From: Nitrosarchaeum sp. | GTDB taxonomy: Archaea > Thermoproteota > Nitrososphaeria > Nitrososphaerales > Nitrosopumilaceae | DNA: 35,100 nt | Reading direction: 5' to 3' | NCBI GenBank assembly: GCA_018334095.1 | Contig: JAGXTE010000009.1 | Location: 1-35,100, forward strand | Shown here: one piece after another, positions 23,703 through 31,867 of the stretch | Position numbering within the stretch: position 1 is the first letter of the stretch | Layout: the number at the start of each line of letters is the position of its first letter | Program-made: the position numbers and the translations under genes | Notes under the pieces: generated by a model | Seen by the model: the letters and a program-made list of their open reading frames with translations, nothing else | Databases searched by the model: none | Told to the model about the DNA's origin: nothing

Positions 23703-24863
23703 TTAATTGTTATCATTTAGGCTAATTTCAAGAAAATCAAATGCCACACAAGTGCATCTATCACTCATCATTTGAGTGATTCCAGGGGTCACATCGTCAC
23801 CATCAACAAATCGTTTTACAGGTAACCCGCCTTCAGCTTTAATAATTAAATTAAAGAGATTTTTGGATATTTTTTTATATTTTAAAATAGAAACAGCCTT
23901 TTCAGAACGTTTTCCGGATTTTTCATAAACCACAACAGGATTTGAAAGTATGTTCTTTAATTTCTTCAGATTCTCAGAAATAATTTCATGTTCCGTAGAT
24001 ATTTTTAATTCGATTAAGGAGTTGAAGCGAATAGAAGTTTTTGGAGGGTCAGAGATAATTTTCAAATTATGAATAACAACTGGATTAGAAACTATTTTTT
24101 TTGGCAGTGAAATTTTTCTTTTAAATGGGTTTTGAAGTTTGACAAAAAATGGACGACCTGAACCTAAAACCAGACTTGATTGATCTTCACCTCCTACCCA
24201 AGTAAATTTTGTAGTAGTACCGCCAAATGTAGTAAAAAGAAATTCTGAGATTTTACCCTCAATGCTATCATACTCAGAAATACCATGAAGGTTACAACTC
24301 TTACAACCTTTTCCAGAACAGTTAGTACAAGACTTTTGTTTTTGTGGCAGTCCTCGTTCAGACTTTGTATATCGTCCATATAGTACAATTGATTTTGAGC
24401 GTATCTGACATGATTCATCTTTAAAATTAATTGTAAATGTAAGATCAGGATTTAAAAAATCAATAATTTTCTTTGTTTTTTTTACGAATTGTTTTCCAAG
24501 TTCTTTTGTAATATCAGTTTTAACACTATCTATTCCACGTAGTTTGTATTTTGATTTTATGTAATCATCTCTATCCATTATTGATGGTTTGACTAAGGCG
24601 CCAATAACTATTGAGGAATAATTATATTTTGAAGAAGCATCTAGCATTAATTTCAAATACGTAGAAAGATTATCCAGTAAATTTTTACAGATAAAACATT
24701 TCTTTGTTGATTGTTTTACATGTGTCTTTAATTTTTTTCCAAGTAATCTGTTGGAAGATAAATTTAGCTGTTTAGAAAAAAGTCTGCCTAGACAACTATC
24801 GCATAAACCATAATTTTTCATTAAGTCATTTGAGATTGGAATAATTTCTTTAAGAGTAGTCAT
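23703..24863 (-). CDS. pus10: tRNA pseudouridine synthase Pus10
   Basis: A 386-residue Pus10, which makes pseudouridine 54 and 55 in the archaeal tRNA T-loop. The N-terminal zinc site is CDSC (Cys21, Cys24) plus CFIC (Cys56, Cys59), followed by a THUMP-like region. A second cluster, CX2CX4CX2C, is at residues 179-190. The catalytic Asp227 lies in GGEDQSSLVLGSGRPFF. The C-terminal VKRFVDGDDVTPG is also typical. It lies 30 nt downstream of srp54 in the same direction, in a run of translation-related genes. Confidence 0.94.
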   Translation of the reverse strand: MTTLKEIIPISNDLMKNYGLCDSCLGRLFSKQLNLSSNRLLGKKLKTHVKQSTKKCFICKNLLDNLSTYLKLMLDASSKYNYSSIVIGALVKPSIMDRDDYIKSKYKLRGIDSVKTDITKELGKQFVKKTKKIIDFLNPDLTFTINFKDESCQIRSKSIVLYGRYTKSERGLPQKQKSCTNCSGKGCKSCNLHGISEYDSIEGKISEFLFTTFGGTTTKFTWVGGEDQSSLVLGSGRPFFVKLQNPFKRKISLPKKIVSNPVVIHNLKIISDPPKTSIRFNSLIELKISTEHEIISENLKKLKNILSNPVVVYEKSGKRSEKAVSILKYKKISKNLFNLIIKAEGGLPVKRFVDGDDVTPGITQMMSDRCTCVAFDFLEISLNDNN

Positions 24864-24893
24864 ATTAATTCCAGTATTTAAAAAATAAAAATT

Positions 24894-26219
24894 CTAACCG
24901 AATCCCATACGACGAAGAGTACCCTGCATCTGTCTTCCTTTTGATGCCTTCATCATACTTTTTGAATTCTTATAATTTTTTAGCAATTCCTTAACTTCAT
25001 GTTCTGGCCAACCAGACCCCCTTGAAATTCTTTTAATTCTAGATGAATTCATTAAATCAGGATCTGCTTTTTCTTCCTTTGTCATACTTTGAATAATAAA
25101 TCTCCATTTAGAAACTCGTCCTTCCATTTGATCCAATTGATCATCTTTAACCATACCGGAAAGTCCTGGCATATTATCAAGAAATCCTTTCAATGATCCT
25201 ACCTTTGTAACTTCTTCCAATTGATAAAAAAAATCATCCATGTTCATTTTTCCACTTGAAATTCTTTTTAGTCTAACATCATCACCTTCATTTTCTAATC
25301 TTTTTGCCAAATCCAAAACTGCTTGAATATCACCCATGCCAAGCAATCTACCAACAAATCGTGTTGGTGAAAATTTTTCTAAATCATCGATTCTTTCGCC
25401 AGTACCAATGTACATGATTTGAGCACCTGTAGCTGCAGATGCGGCTATTGCACCACCGCCTTTTGCAGAGCTATCTAATTTAGTAATAATAATTCCGCCT
25501 ACGGGAATCGTTTTATGAAATGCTTCTGCTTGATTGAAGCATTGTTGACCGATAGTTCCATCAATTACAAGTATTGCAAGGTCAGGTTCTGCTACCTTGT
25601 TAATTTGTTCCATTTCAGACAAAAGATCTTTTTCTTCTTTATGTCGTCCAGCAGTATCAATTAGTATTACATCTAAAGGCAATGATTCAAAATACTTTAA
25701 TCCATTTTTCACAATATCTGGAGAATTTTTGTTGTTTGGTTCACCATATACCTCGACATTGGATTTTTCACACATGGTTTTTAATTGCACTAAAGCTCCA
25801 GGTCGGTACGTATCAGCACCTATGACACCTACAGAATATCCCTGTTTGGTCAAGAATTTAGCAAGTTTAGCAGTTACAGTTGTTTTCCCACTACCTTGTA
25901 TTCCAAGCATGATTAACTTGTTTTGCTTACCAGATTTAAAATCAAAATCAGATTCTTTTCCTAGAAGCTTTGCAAGTTCATCATAAAGAATTTTTACAAT
26001 ATGATCTTTTCTAGATAGTCCAGGAGGGGGAGTTTCATTTAATGAACGTGCTTCTATTTGCTTTGTAATTTCAAGAACCAATCTAACATTGACATCTGAT
26101 TGTAATAATGCTCTCTGAACGTTTTTTGATAGTTCTTTGATAAGTTCTTCATCAATACCGGAGGATTTTACAATTTTCTTAATTGCATCACGAAGATTAT
26201 TCTTAAGACCATCAAGCAT
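24894..26219 (-). CDS. srp54: Signal recognition particle 54 kDa GTPase
   Basis: A 441-residue SRP54. The N domain is followed by the G domain, with GIQGSGKTT (P-loop, near residue 109), DTAGRH (G3) and [11 protein letters not shown] (G4 and closing loop). The M domain is from about residue 295, Met-rich and basic toward the end ([13 protein letters not shown]), and binds signal sequences and SRP RNA. It delivers ribosomes making membrane proteins to the translocon. Its start overlaps the dph6 gene by 8 bp, so it is co-transcribed with it. SRP RNA is not in the window. Confidence 0.97.
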   Translation of the reverse strand: MLDGLKNNLRDAIKKIVKSSGIDEELIKELSKNVQRALLQSDVNVRLVLEITKQIEARSLNETPPPGLSRKDHIVKILYDELAKLLGKESDFDFKSGKQNKLIMLGIQGSGKTTVTAKLAKFLTKQGYSVGVIGADTYRPGALVQLKTMCEKSNVEVYGEPNNKNSPDIVKNGLKYFESLPLDVILIDTAGRHKEEKDLLSEMEQINKVAEPDLAILVIDGTIGQQCFNQAEAFHKTIPVGGIIITKLDSSAKGGGAIAASAATGAQIMYIGTGERIDDLEKFSPTRFVGRLLGMGDIQAVLDLAKRLENEGDDVRLKRISSGKMNMDDFFYQLEEVTKVGSLKGFLDNMPGLSGMVKDDQLDQMEGRVSKWRFIIQSMTKEEKADPDLMNSSRIKRISRGSGWPEHEVKELLKNYKNSKSMMKASKGRQMQGTLRRMGFG

Positions 26220-26901
26220 TATAATTTAGCCTCGCATCCACTATTTCAAACCTTCCTCTATATCCATCCCAGATTTTTTCAGATTTAACAATATCAATTG
26301 GATGTAAAAAGAGCGGACAATCAACAACAAACGTTTCTGCTTCACCACCTTCAAAATTTAAATTAAAACCAAATTTTTTAGAGAGATCATATAAAATTAA
26401 TACATCGTTTTTGGTAATTATCTTTCCAAGCCATGATTCGTCTAATCCCCCAGATGAGACACTAGAAATAATGAATCTGAAATTTGAAGAGATTAATTCA
26501 TTCATGTATTCAAATGGATTACTATTCCACAACGGGGTAACAAGTTCAAGATTTAGTTTATTACATAAATTTTCAAATTTTTCCTTTTGAAATTGGCTTT
26601 GTATACCACCGTGTACTATTCCTTCAATGCCATATTGATCAATAGATTGTATCAAAATTTTTTCTAGCGAATTTATTTCATTGTTAGTCTCATCTGAGTT
26701 TGATTCGATTATTAGTTGAGGTATTTTCATAGATTGGGATTGTAGTTTAGTCCATTGTAAGTTAGGATGATGTAATAAATGACTTTCAGCAGAGTGAGGA
26801 AACACGGTCAATAGACAATTTACATCATAGTCTTGGTTTTTTGCCAAGAATATAGAATAAAGACTATCTTTTCCACCTGAAAAAAGAGACGCAAGTTTCA
26901 T
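26212..26901 (-). CDS. dph6: Diphthine-ammonia ligase (Dph6-type)
   Basis: A 229-residue ATP-pyrophosphatase-fold protein. The PP-loop SGGKDSLYS is at residues 9-17, and the Dph6 signature EGGEAETFVVDCPLF is near residue 185. GIVHGGIQSQFQKE is the middle conserved block. Dph6 amidates diphthine on translation factor aEF2, the last step of diphthamide synthesis. It heads the minus-strand run dph6-srp54-pus10 and overlaps srp54 by 8 bp. Length is typical of the archaeal single-domain form. Confidence 0.92.
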   Translation of the reverse strand: MKLASLFSGGKDSLYSIFLAKNQDYDVNCLLTVFPHSAESHLLHHPNLQWTKLQSQSMKIPQLIIESNSDETNNEINSLEKILIQSIDQYGIEGIVHGGIQSQFQKEKFENLCNKLNLELVTPLWNSNPFEYMNELISSNFRFIISSVSSGGLDESWLGKIITKNDVLILYDLSKKFGFNLNFEGGEAETFVVDCPLFLHPIDIVKSEKIWDGYRGRFEIVDARLNYNA

Positions 26902-26953
26902 TTCAATATAAAAAAATCAACAATTCTTTGAAAAAGATATGCAGGATGCTTCA

Positions 26954-27079
26954 TTACTCATAATCCTCATCATACATCAGACGGCTTTTCCGCTCATCAT
27001 CAGCATCCGTATTAATTTTTGAGATGAAGTATTTTAGTTGTGGATATTCCAAATTATTACTTGAATTCTTAGCAAACAT
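26954..27079 (-). CDS. 41-residue acidic small protein
   Basis: ATG 27079 opens a 41-codon frame (MFAKNSSNNLEYPQLKYFIS at the start) ending at 26954. The C-terminal half is rich in Asp and Glu (DADDERKSR, YDEDYE). An in-frame ATG at 27118 would give 54 residues, but TATATTTG at about 27106-27113 lies about 30 nt before 27079 and favours the shorter form. The sequence looks like coding DNA in a gap of about 250 nt that otherwise holds nothing. No family is recognised. It is in the same direction as dph6 but separated by 52 nt. Confidence 0.5.
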   Translation of the reverse strand: MFAKNSSNNLEYPQLKYFISKINTDADDERKSRLMYDEDYE

Positions 27080-27131
27080 GTTATTGGCATTACTAAGGAA
27101 GAGACAAATATATCCCATAATGAAAAAGGGT

Positions 27132-27171
27132 CAAAAAAATAAAAAAATGGGGCCTTTAATTAAAAAGGGCC
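27132..27171 (-). terminator. Hairpin plus T-tract terminator after the secreted-protein gene
   Basis: On the minus strand GGCC and GGCC (27168-27171 and 27151-27154) pair, extended by TTT:AAA past one bulged C. A run of mostly T follows (27133-27147). The hairpin spans the stop codon of the upstream gene. Archaeal termination needs mainly the T-tract, so this is a good candidate. Confidence 0.55.
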
Positions 27172-27929
27172 ATCAAATCTGCTGATACATCTACTGATTC
27201 AACTACTGGTGGAAGTGCATCTCCAATTGGAGTGGTATCTACTTGACCAACTAGTATCAATGGGATTCTGATTTGTGCTTGTTCATTGATAATTGCAGAT
27301 CTGTGAAATGCAAGTGCAAATGAACCAGCATCATCAGCTACTGGTGCAAAGTAGCCATTGAGATGAATCACTACATTATCAAATTCGCTGGTTGTTCCTT
27401 TAAGAGAAATATGATTTCCTCTTGCATGACCTTGAAGATCAAATGTAACTTCTCTATCTCCAATTTCAGCGGTTGCGGTTCCAATTATTTTCCAACCACG
27501 TGGACCAATTTTTCCGGCTTCACCAGAAAGATCAAATGTTGCAGGAACTGCTTGACCACCAATAACTACCCAACCAGATACTTTTCCTGTAAATTCCAAA
27601 GATAGAATTACATCTATCTCAGCGTGTGCAGCTAATCTGTCATTTCGCAAGTTTTGCAAATCAGTTAATTTTGACTTTAGATCTTGTCTTTGTTCTTTGA
27701 CTTGTTCACGAATTTGTTTTTGTTTTTCTTTGTAGATTTGTTTGTCTGTGTTTTCAGCAGTTATGCTAACATCGGCATTGACATCTGTGCTAACATCATT
27801 GCCAATGTCTGCATTAACATCAGCGTTAACATCGGCATTAACATCTGTTTGTGCGAATACTCCAGTGGTAGGAGATATTGCAACTGCCATTATGATTGCC
27901 AGTGCTGAAAACAATTTTACGTATTTCAT
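27156..27929 (-). CDS. Secreted protein with DVNA repeats, coiled coil and beta domain
   Basis: A 257-residue exported protein. Residues 1-26 are a signal peptide (basic start, ALAIIMAVAISP core, VFAQ cleavage site). Residues 28-55 are repeats of DVNA. About residues 58-96 form a charged Lys/Gln/Glu coiled coil. The rest alternates beta-strand patterns (SGWVVIGGQAVPATFDLSG, GRGNHISLKG-like turns). There are no cysteines for disulfides in the mature part. Function is unknown; an envelope or extracellular structural role is inference. A TATA box at 27950-27958 and a terminator just downstream suggest a one-gene transcript. Confidence 0.85.
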   Translation of the reverse strand: MKYVKLFSALAIIMAVAISPTTGVFAQTDVNADVNADVNADIGNDVSTDVNADVSITAENTDKQIYKEKQKQIREQVKEQRQDLKSKLTDLQNLRNDRLAAHAEIDVILSLEFTGKVSGWVVIGGQAVPATFDLSGEAGKIGPRGWKIIGTATAEIGDREVTFDLQGHARGNHISLKGTTSEFDNVVIHLNGYFAPVADDAGSFALAFHRSAIINEQAQIRIPLILVGQVDTTPIGDALPPVVESVDVSADLMALFN

Positions 27930-27949
27930 TACAGCATAATTTGTTGAAT

Positions 27950-27958
27950 TATATTAAG
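27950..27958 (-). promoter_or_regulatory. TATA box for the secreted DVNA-repeat protein
   Basis: CTTAATATA on the minus strand, 25 nt before the ATG at 27929. The same 9-mer precedes the cold-shock gene (35021-35029). Confidence 0.5.
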
Positions 27959-28012
27959 TAATTTCGAAGCTTTCTTACTGATGATTTATTGGTGTCAGAT
28001 TTTTTAAATACA

Positions 28013-28315
28013 TTAATTTAAAAAATAATTAAAGAAGACATAACTGACTAAAAGTATAATGCCAAAAATCACTAACCCTTTTACACCAAATTTTATCACC
28101 ACAATTACATATGAGACCCATGGAAGCAATAACAACGTAATTTCAACAGCTCGAAAAAGAAAAACATTTTGTTCATTTACAAGTGGTTGAAAAATATCAA
28201 AAATCATCAAACCTACTCCACTGGGAGAAAAATCAATGCCGGTTTTAGTTGCAATAGCCAAAAATAATCCATTAAATCCAGCTGGAAGAAATAACGCGTG
28301 ATAAAAAGAAGCCAT
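28013..28315 (-). CDS. Small membrane protein, three helices
   Basis: This 100-residue protein has three hydrophobic segments, at about residues 6-24, 54-72 and 76-97, and no recognised motif. The ATG is at 28315. It lies between the secreted-protein gene and another membrane-protein gene, all on the minus strand, with gaps of about 70-80 nt. I cannot assign a family or function. Confidence 0.65.
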   Translation of the reverse strand: MASFYHALFLPAGFNGLFLAIATKTGIDFSPSGVGLMIFDIFQPLVNEQNVFLFRAVEITLLLLPWVSYVIVVIKFGVKGLVIFGIILLVSYVFFNYFLN

Positions 28316-28386
28316 GTAATTTTAAGAATGTAGTAGCATTTAGTACACTAGTTTTGAAAAATCTTTAATTAGAAAAACTAGATAAT

Positions 28387-28980
28387 TTAAGATAGTTTTA
28401 TTTTATAAAATATCGCATATATTCCACCAGTAAAATATGAAACAGAGATCAAAAGTCTAGATAATAAAATGGCAATATTCTGTTTAGATTCAAATATTGA
28501 CGTATCAATAACTATAGCTAATGGAATTACCAATAATGCAGTCAATCCTATCAAAAATTGCTCATTGTTTTTTTGCTTGCTAAAAAATATCATGAAAAAA
28601 TAAGTTGAGAGATTTCCTAGTCCTATTCCAATCAAAATCAGATATTGAAGATATTGTGGAAAAATACCTATCAAAACAAAAGGCATCGCCCAACAAAAGC
28701 CATTTAAGATTTTTACATATAATGGCCAAGTGAGACTATTTTTCATACGATTCCGTATCAAAGAAAGTTTTTCTTTAAAATGTAAAAAATAATATCCAAA
28801 GATTAATCCAAATATTCCAAACCAAACAAGACCATGAGTATATCCAGAATAATTATTTAAAAATAAAATCTCACTTGTGATCGATGAAATTGCCACAGCG
28901 ATAGCCACACAGATAAATAAGAATCCAAAAATCCGTCGAATTTCATATGTAGATTCCACATCACCTAGTTTAGCAAGCAT
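28387..28980 (-). CDS. Polytopic membrane protein, about six helices
   Basis: A 197-residue protein with about six membrane segments (around residues 18-38, 48-66, 88-106, 110-130, 143-160 and 168-190). Basic loops (HFKEKLSLIRNRMKN) after the second helix suggest the positive side is inside. The N-terminus is short and soluble. There is no transporter or enzyme motif that I recognise. It is downstream of the histidine kinase on the same strand by about 90 nt; a functional link is speculative. Confidence 0.7.
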   Translation of the reverse strand: MLAKLGDVESTYEIRRIFGFLFICVAIAVAISSITSEILFLNNYSGYTHGLVWFGIFGLIFGYYFLHFKEKLSLIRNRMKNSLTWPLYVKILNGFCWAMPFVLIGIFPQYLQYLILIGIGLGNLSTYFFMIFFSKQKNNEQFLIGLTALLVIPLAIVIDTSIFESKQNIAILLSRLLISVSYFTGGIYAIFYKIKLS

Positions 28981-29067
28981 AATTTATTGATTGTTTGTAA
29001 AGTTGAAATTATAAAATGAGCTGATTAGAAACAAAATTTACAACCAAGACATTCACGGTATCAGTGA

Positions 29068-30729
29068 TCATTGTTTTAATGGAAGTTTAATTGTAAATGT
29101 TGTAGGATTATTCTTTACTGAAATTGTTCCTTTGTGATTTTCTATTATGGATTTGCAACTTACTAAACCCAGTCCAATACCAGTTTCTTTAGTGGTAAAT
29201 AATGGATTGAATATTTTAGACATGTTTTCTTTTGGTATACCAGGTCCGGTATCTACAAATTCTATTATCACATTGTTCTTTTTTACTTCAAAATTAACTG
29301 CGATGTTCCCTTTTCCATTCATCGCCTGAATTGAATTTGTAATTAGATTACTAAAAACTATAATTATTTGAGATGAATCACATTCAATTTTTAAATCAGT
29401 TTTTGGAATGGTTATCTTAACTTCATTAGGTATTGGAGTACTTTTGACAGATTCATCAAATAAGGAAGTTAAAGAATGTGAAGTAATAGTTTTGGGCTTG
29501 GCTTTGACAAAATCCATCACGTTCTTTAATTGAAATGTAATTCTTTCAGTAGTGTCTAAAATTGAATCTACATGATTGGAAATTTTCTCATTGGGTTTTT
29601 CTTTTAAAGACAATCGTATTAGTTGTGCCCATGAGGTAATGGCTGTCAATGGATTCCGAATATCATGAACTAATCTTGCTGAAAGTTCACCAATCGCTAT
29701 CATTTTTTCTTCGCGGACAGACTGTTCTGTGAGTCTAAGTATTTTATTATGAGCACGAAATATAAAAAATAAAGCAGCAGACAACCCAAATCCTACAGAT
29801 AATAACAATACGATTAGGGGATTTTCAACATCATCATGTAATGAATGTAATGCATTAAATTTTAAAATCCAATTTCTTTGGTCTACATTAATTGTTAGTG
29901 TTTTTGTAAAGGTATAATCAATATCACTTTCATCAATATTGTTTATTTTTGCATAATCAAACATAATATTTTCAGGATCTTCATTTTCATCACAGATTAC
30001 AAAAACAAGATCATTATGGGTATCACCAAGAATGTTTGTCATAAGATCATTCATTCTAAATGGGGCATAAACAAATCCTTCAAATGCATTTATTCTGTCT
30101 TCAGCAGATTGGATGGATTTTTTATTATCATATAGTGGAAAATAAATTAGAAATCCAGGCTGCACGTCGATTCCAGTTTCTTGAACTAGTGTTAACTTTC
30201 CAGATAAAGTAGGCAATCCGGATTCACGTGCAAGTTCAATAGCAGCTTGTCTTGTGGGTTCAGAATACATATCATATCCAAAGGCGCGTTGATTTCTTGC
30301 ATCTAAAGGTTCCAAATAAAAAACAGGATGGTATTCTTTTCGATCACCTTCTGGCCAAACGGTATAATTCGGAAATCCTTCATTACGAACTTGCTCAATG
30401 TGTGATGCAAGATGATCTTTATCATAGATTATCGTTGAAACACCAACGCCTTGAATTCCAGGAAACCGACCAACAGCACCTTGATTTTCTACAAAATATT
30501 TCCATTCTGCACGAGTTACAACTTCTGAAGCAGCAAAAAGCCCAGATGCACCGCCTAAAACTTGGTCATATGTTTTAATACGATTTTGTATTGCATATAC
30601 AGTTGCATCGATTTGTGCATTAAATCTTTCTTCAGCTGCATTGTGCATAGAAGTATGAATCATGAAGGTTACAAGAACAGTAAGTAAAACTGAAATTACC
30701 AATACTGCCCACGGCAATAAACGACTCAT
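29068..30729 (-). CDS. CHASE-domain sensor histidine kinase (orphan)
   Basis: A 553-residue membrane kinase. TM1 is at about residues 5-25, and an extracytoplasmic CHASE-type sensor spans about 70-280 (VGRFPGIQGVGV, FYLEPLDARNQRAFGYDM, GFLIYFPLY). TM2 is at about 304-326. A HisKA region carries the phosphorylated His355 in ARLVHDIRNPLT. The HATPase_c domain has the N box NLITNSIQAM (461-470), G1 DTGPGI (493-498) and G2 GIGLGL (517-522). CHASE domains sense small ligands outside the cell. No response regulator gene is adjacent, so its partner is unknown. The start ATG 30729 has a TATA box 26 nt upstream. Confidence 0.92.
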   Translation of the reverse strand: MSRLLPWAVLVISVLLTVLVTFMIHTSMHNAAEERFNAQIDATVYAIQNRIKTYDQVLGGASGLFAASEVVTRAEWKYFVENQGAVGRFPGIQGVGVSTIIYDKDHLASHIEQVRNEGFPNYTVWPEGDRKEYHPVFYLEPLDARNQRAFGYDMYSEPTRQAAIELARESGLPTLSGKLTLVQETGIDVQPGFLIYFPLYDNKKSIQSAEDRINAFEGFVYAPFRMNDLMTNILGDTHNDLVFVICDENEDPENIMFDYAKINNIDESDIDYTFTKTLTINVDQRNWILKFNALHSLHDDVENPLIVLLLSVGFGLSAALFFIFRAHNKILRLTEQSVREEKMIAIGELSARLVHDIRNPLTAITSWAQLIRLSLKEKPNEKISNHVDSILDTTERITFQLKNVMDFVKAKPKTITSHSLTSLFDESVKSTPIPNEVKITIPKTDLKIECDSSQIIIVFSNLITNSIQAMNGKGNIAVNFEVKKNNVIIEFVDTGPGIPKENMSKIFNPLFTTKETGIGLGLVSCKSIIENHKGTISVKNNPTTFTIKLPLKQ

Positions 30730-30750
30730 ACGTAATTTTTGAATATTGAG

Positions 30751-30760
30751 ATTATATAAT
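30751..30760 (-). promoter_or_regulatory. TATA box for the histidine kinase
   Basis: Reads ATTATATAAT, a perfect palindrome of TATA type, centred 26 nt before the ATG at 30729. Confidence 0.5.
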
Positions 30761-30864
30761 TACGCTATGAATTTCTAAAGTATTTAGTCTATTTTCTTGT
30801 CTAGTCATAGTTCCAAAAACGGGAAATAAAGATGCGAAATTAGAATAAAGAAAAAAGACAGAGT

Positions 30865-31185
30865 TTAAGGATTAACCATTTTTAGTTTTTCCTGTACTCT
30901 ATCATAGTAGCCATTTATCTCCATTGCCGGGATGTAAAATGTTGCAGACACTACATCGCCAGGTTTTGCATCACAATCTTGCACTACAACAGAAATTCCC
31001 ATCATAGATTCTGCAACACAACCATAATTTGTAACGGCAATAACAGTTACATCTTCAGTTACCAATGTTGGAAATACATTCCAAGGAGATATGATCAAGA
31101 CAAGAATAACTGAAGTTGCGGCAATTAGTATCATCAGAAACTTGAATGCCGGAGCTTTCTTTTCAACTTGATTTGTGGTTTTCAT
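30865..31185 (-). CDS. Membrane-anchored small extracytoplasmic protein
   Basis: This 106-residue protein has a cytoplasmic start with several Lys residues, one membrane segment at about residues 14-34 (FLMILIAATSVILVLIIS), and an outside domain of about 70 residues. The outside part carries two cysteines (YGCVAES and VQDCDA), which could form a disulfide. No family is recognised. It lies 135 nt upstream of the histidine kinase on the same strand. A sensing or lipoprotein-like partner role is only a guess. Confidence 0.7.
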   Translation of the reverse strand: MKTTNQVEKKAPAFKFLMILIAATSVILVLIISPWNVFPTLVTEDVTVIAVTNYGCVAESMMGISVVVQDCDAKPGDVVSATFYIPAMEINGYYDRVQEKLKMVNP

Positions 31186-31397
31186 TTCTTATCATCTTAA
31201 CTACGTCTTTGTGACATATAAGATAGTGGCAACTTTATTTCATAGTGCTAACTTATGAAATTATGTAAATTAAAAAATATTTAAAACGTGCAGAATCAAA
31301 TACCACAAAATTACATATGTAAATTTTGCATATCTTTAAGTTGAAATAATATCAAAATCAGTTATTGCCTAAAAACGAATTTTCAGAAATTAATTTC

Positions 31398-31742
31398 ATG
31401 GCAGATAAAGTACACATTCATCATTGGCCCCTTGACACTCAAAAATGGCCGGATGTGATAGTTAGTCAAGTCGACAAGGACATCAACAAAAATAATACAA
31501 AAAAGCAGATAGAAATTAAAAACGAAATTATTAGTATTGATAGATATGAGTTTAAGAAAATTAAAAAAGTTGGAGTAACCATCCCTTTATTTAAAAAACA
31601 ATGTACGTTGGTTTTTGAAGGTTATTTTAAAGAGGTTTATGGCCACATACACGTTACTACAAAAGAAGATAATTATTTGGAAATTTTCAATAAACTTATG
31701 TCTTGGAGATCTAGATATTTTTACGATAGTATCGAATCATAA
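31398..31742 (+). CDS. Hypothetical protein of 114 residues
   Basis: Read from ATG 31398 the protein has 114 residues: MADKVHIHHWPLDTQKW at the start, a charged middle, and alternating strands (CTLVFEGYFKEVYGHIHVTT) before a C-terminal helix. An in-frame TTG at 31365 adds 11 residues and has CTTTAAGT about 30 nt upstream (31333-31340), so the true start is uncertain. There is no signal peptide or membrane segment. I do not recognise the family. The 180-nt gap before it shows only AT-rich promoter-like DNA. Confidence 0.7.
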   Translation: MADKVHIHHWPLDTQKWPDVIVSQVDKDINKNNTKKQIEIKNEIISIDRYEFKKIKKVGVTIPLFKKQCTLVFEGYFKEVYGHIHVTTKEDNYLEIFNKLMSWRSRYFYDSIES

Positions 31743-31867
31743 ATCAAACTAAAATTATTAGGCATTAGGCTCATAAATTGAAATCAAGGCAGAAAAGGCT
31801 TTACAGTTAGACTCCGGTCAATAATTGTTTACATCATTTAGTAATAAACAAAAAATTAAAAATAATC

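Noticed and set aside
27684..27939. Plus-strand open frames with Asn/Ile/Ser repeats opposite the secreted-protein gene
   Set aside because: They mirror the DVNA repeat codons of the minus-strand gene, have no promoter, and lie wholly antisense to a well-supported gene with signal peptide.
27978..28040. Possible C/D box sRNA (TGATGA and a later CTGA)
   Set aside because: Spacing is irregular, there is no C'/D' pair or flanking stem, and it runs into the 3' end of a coding gene.
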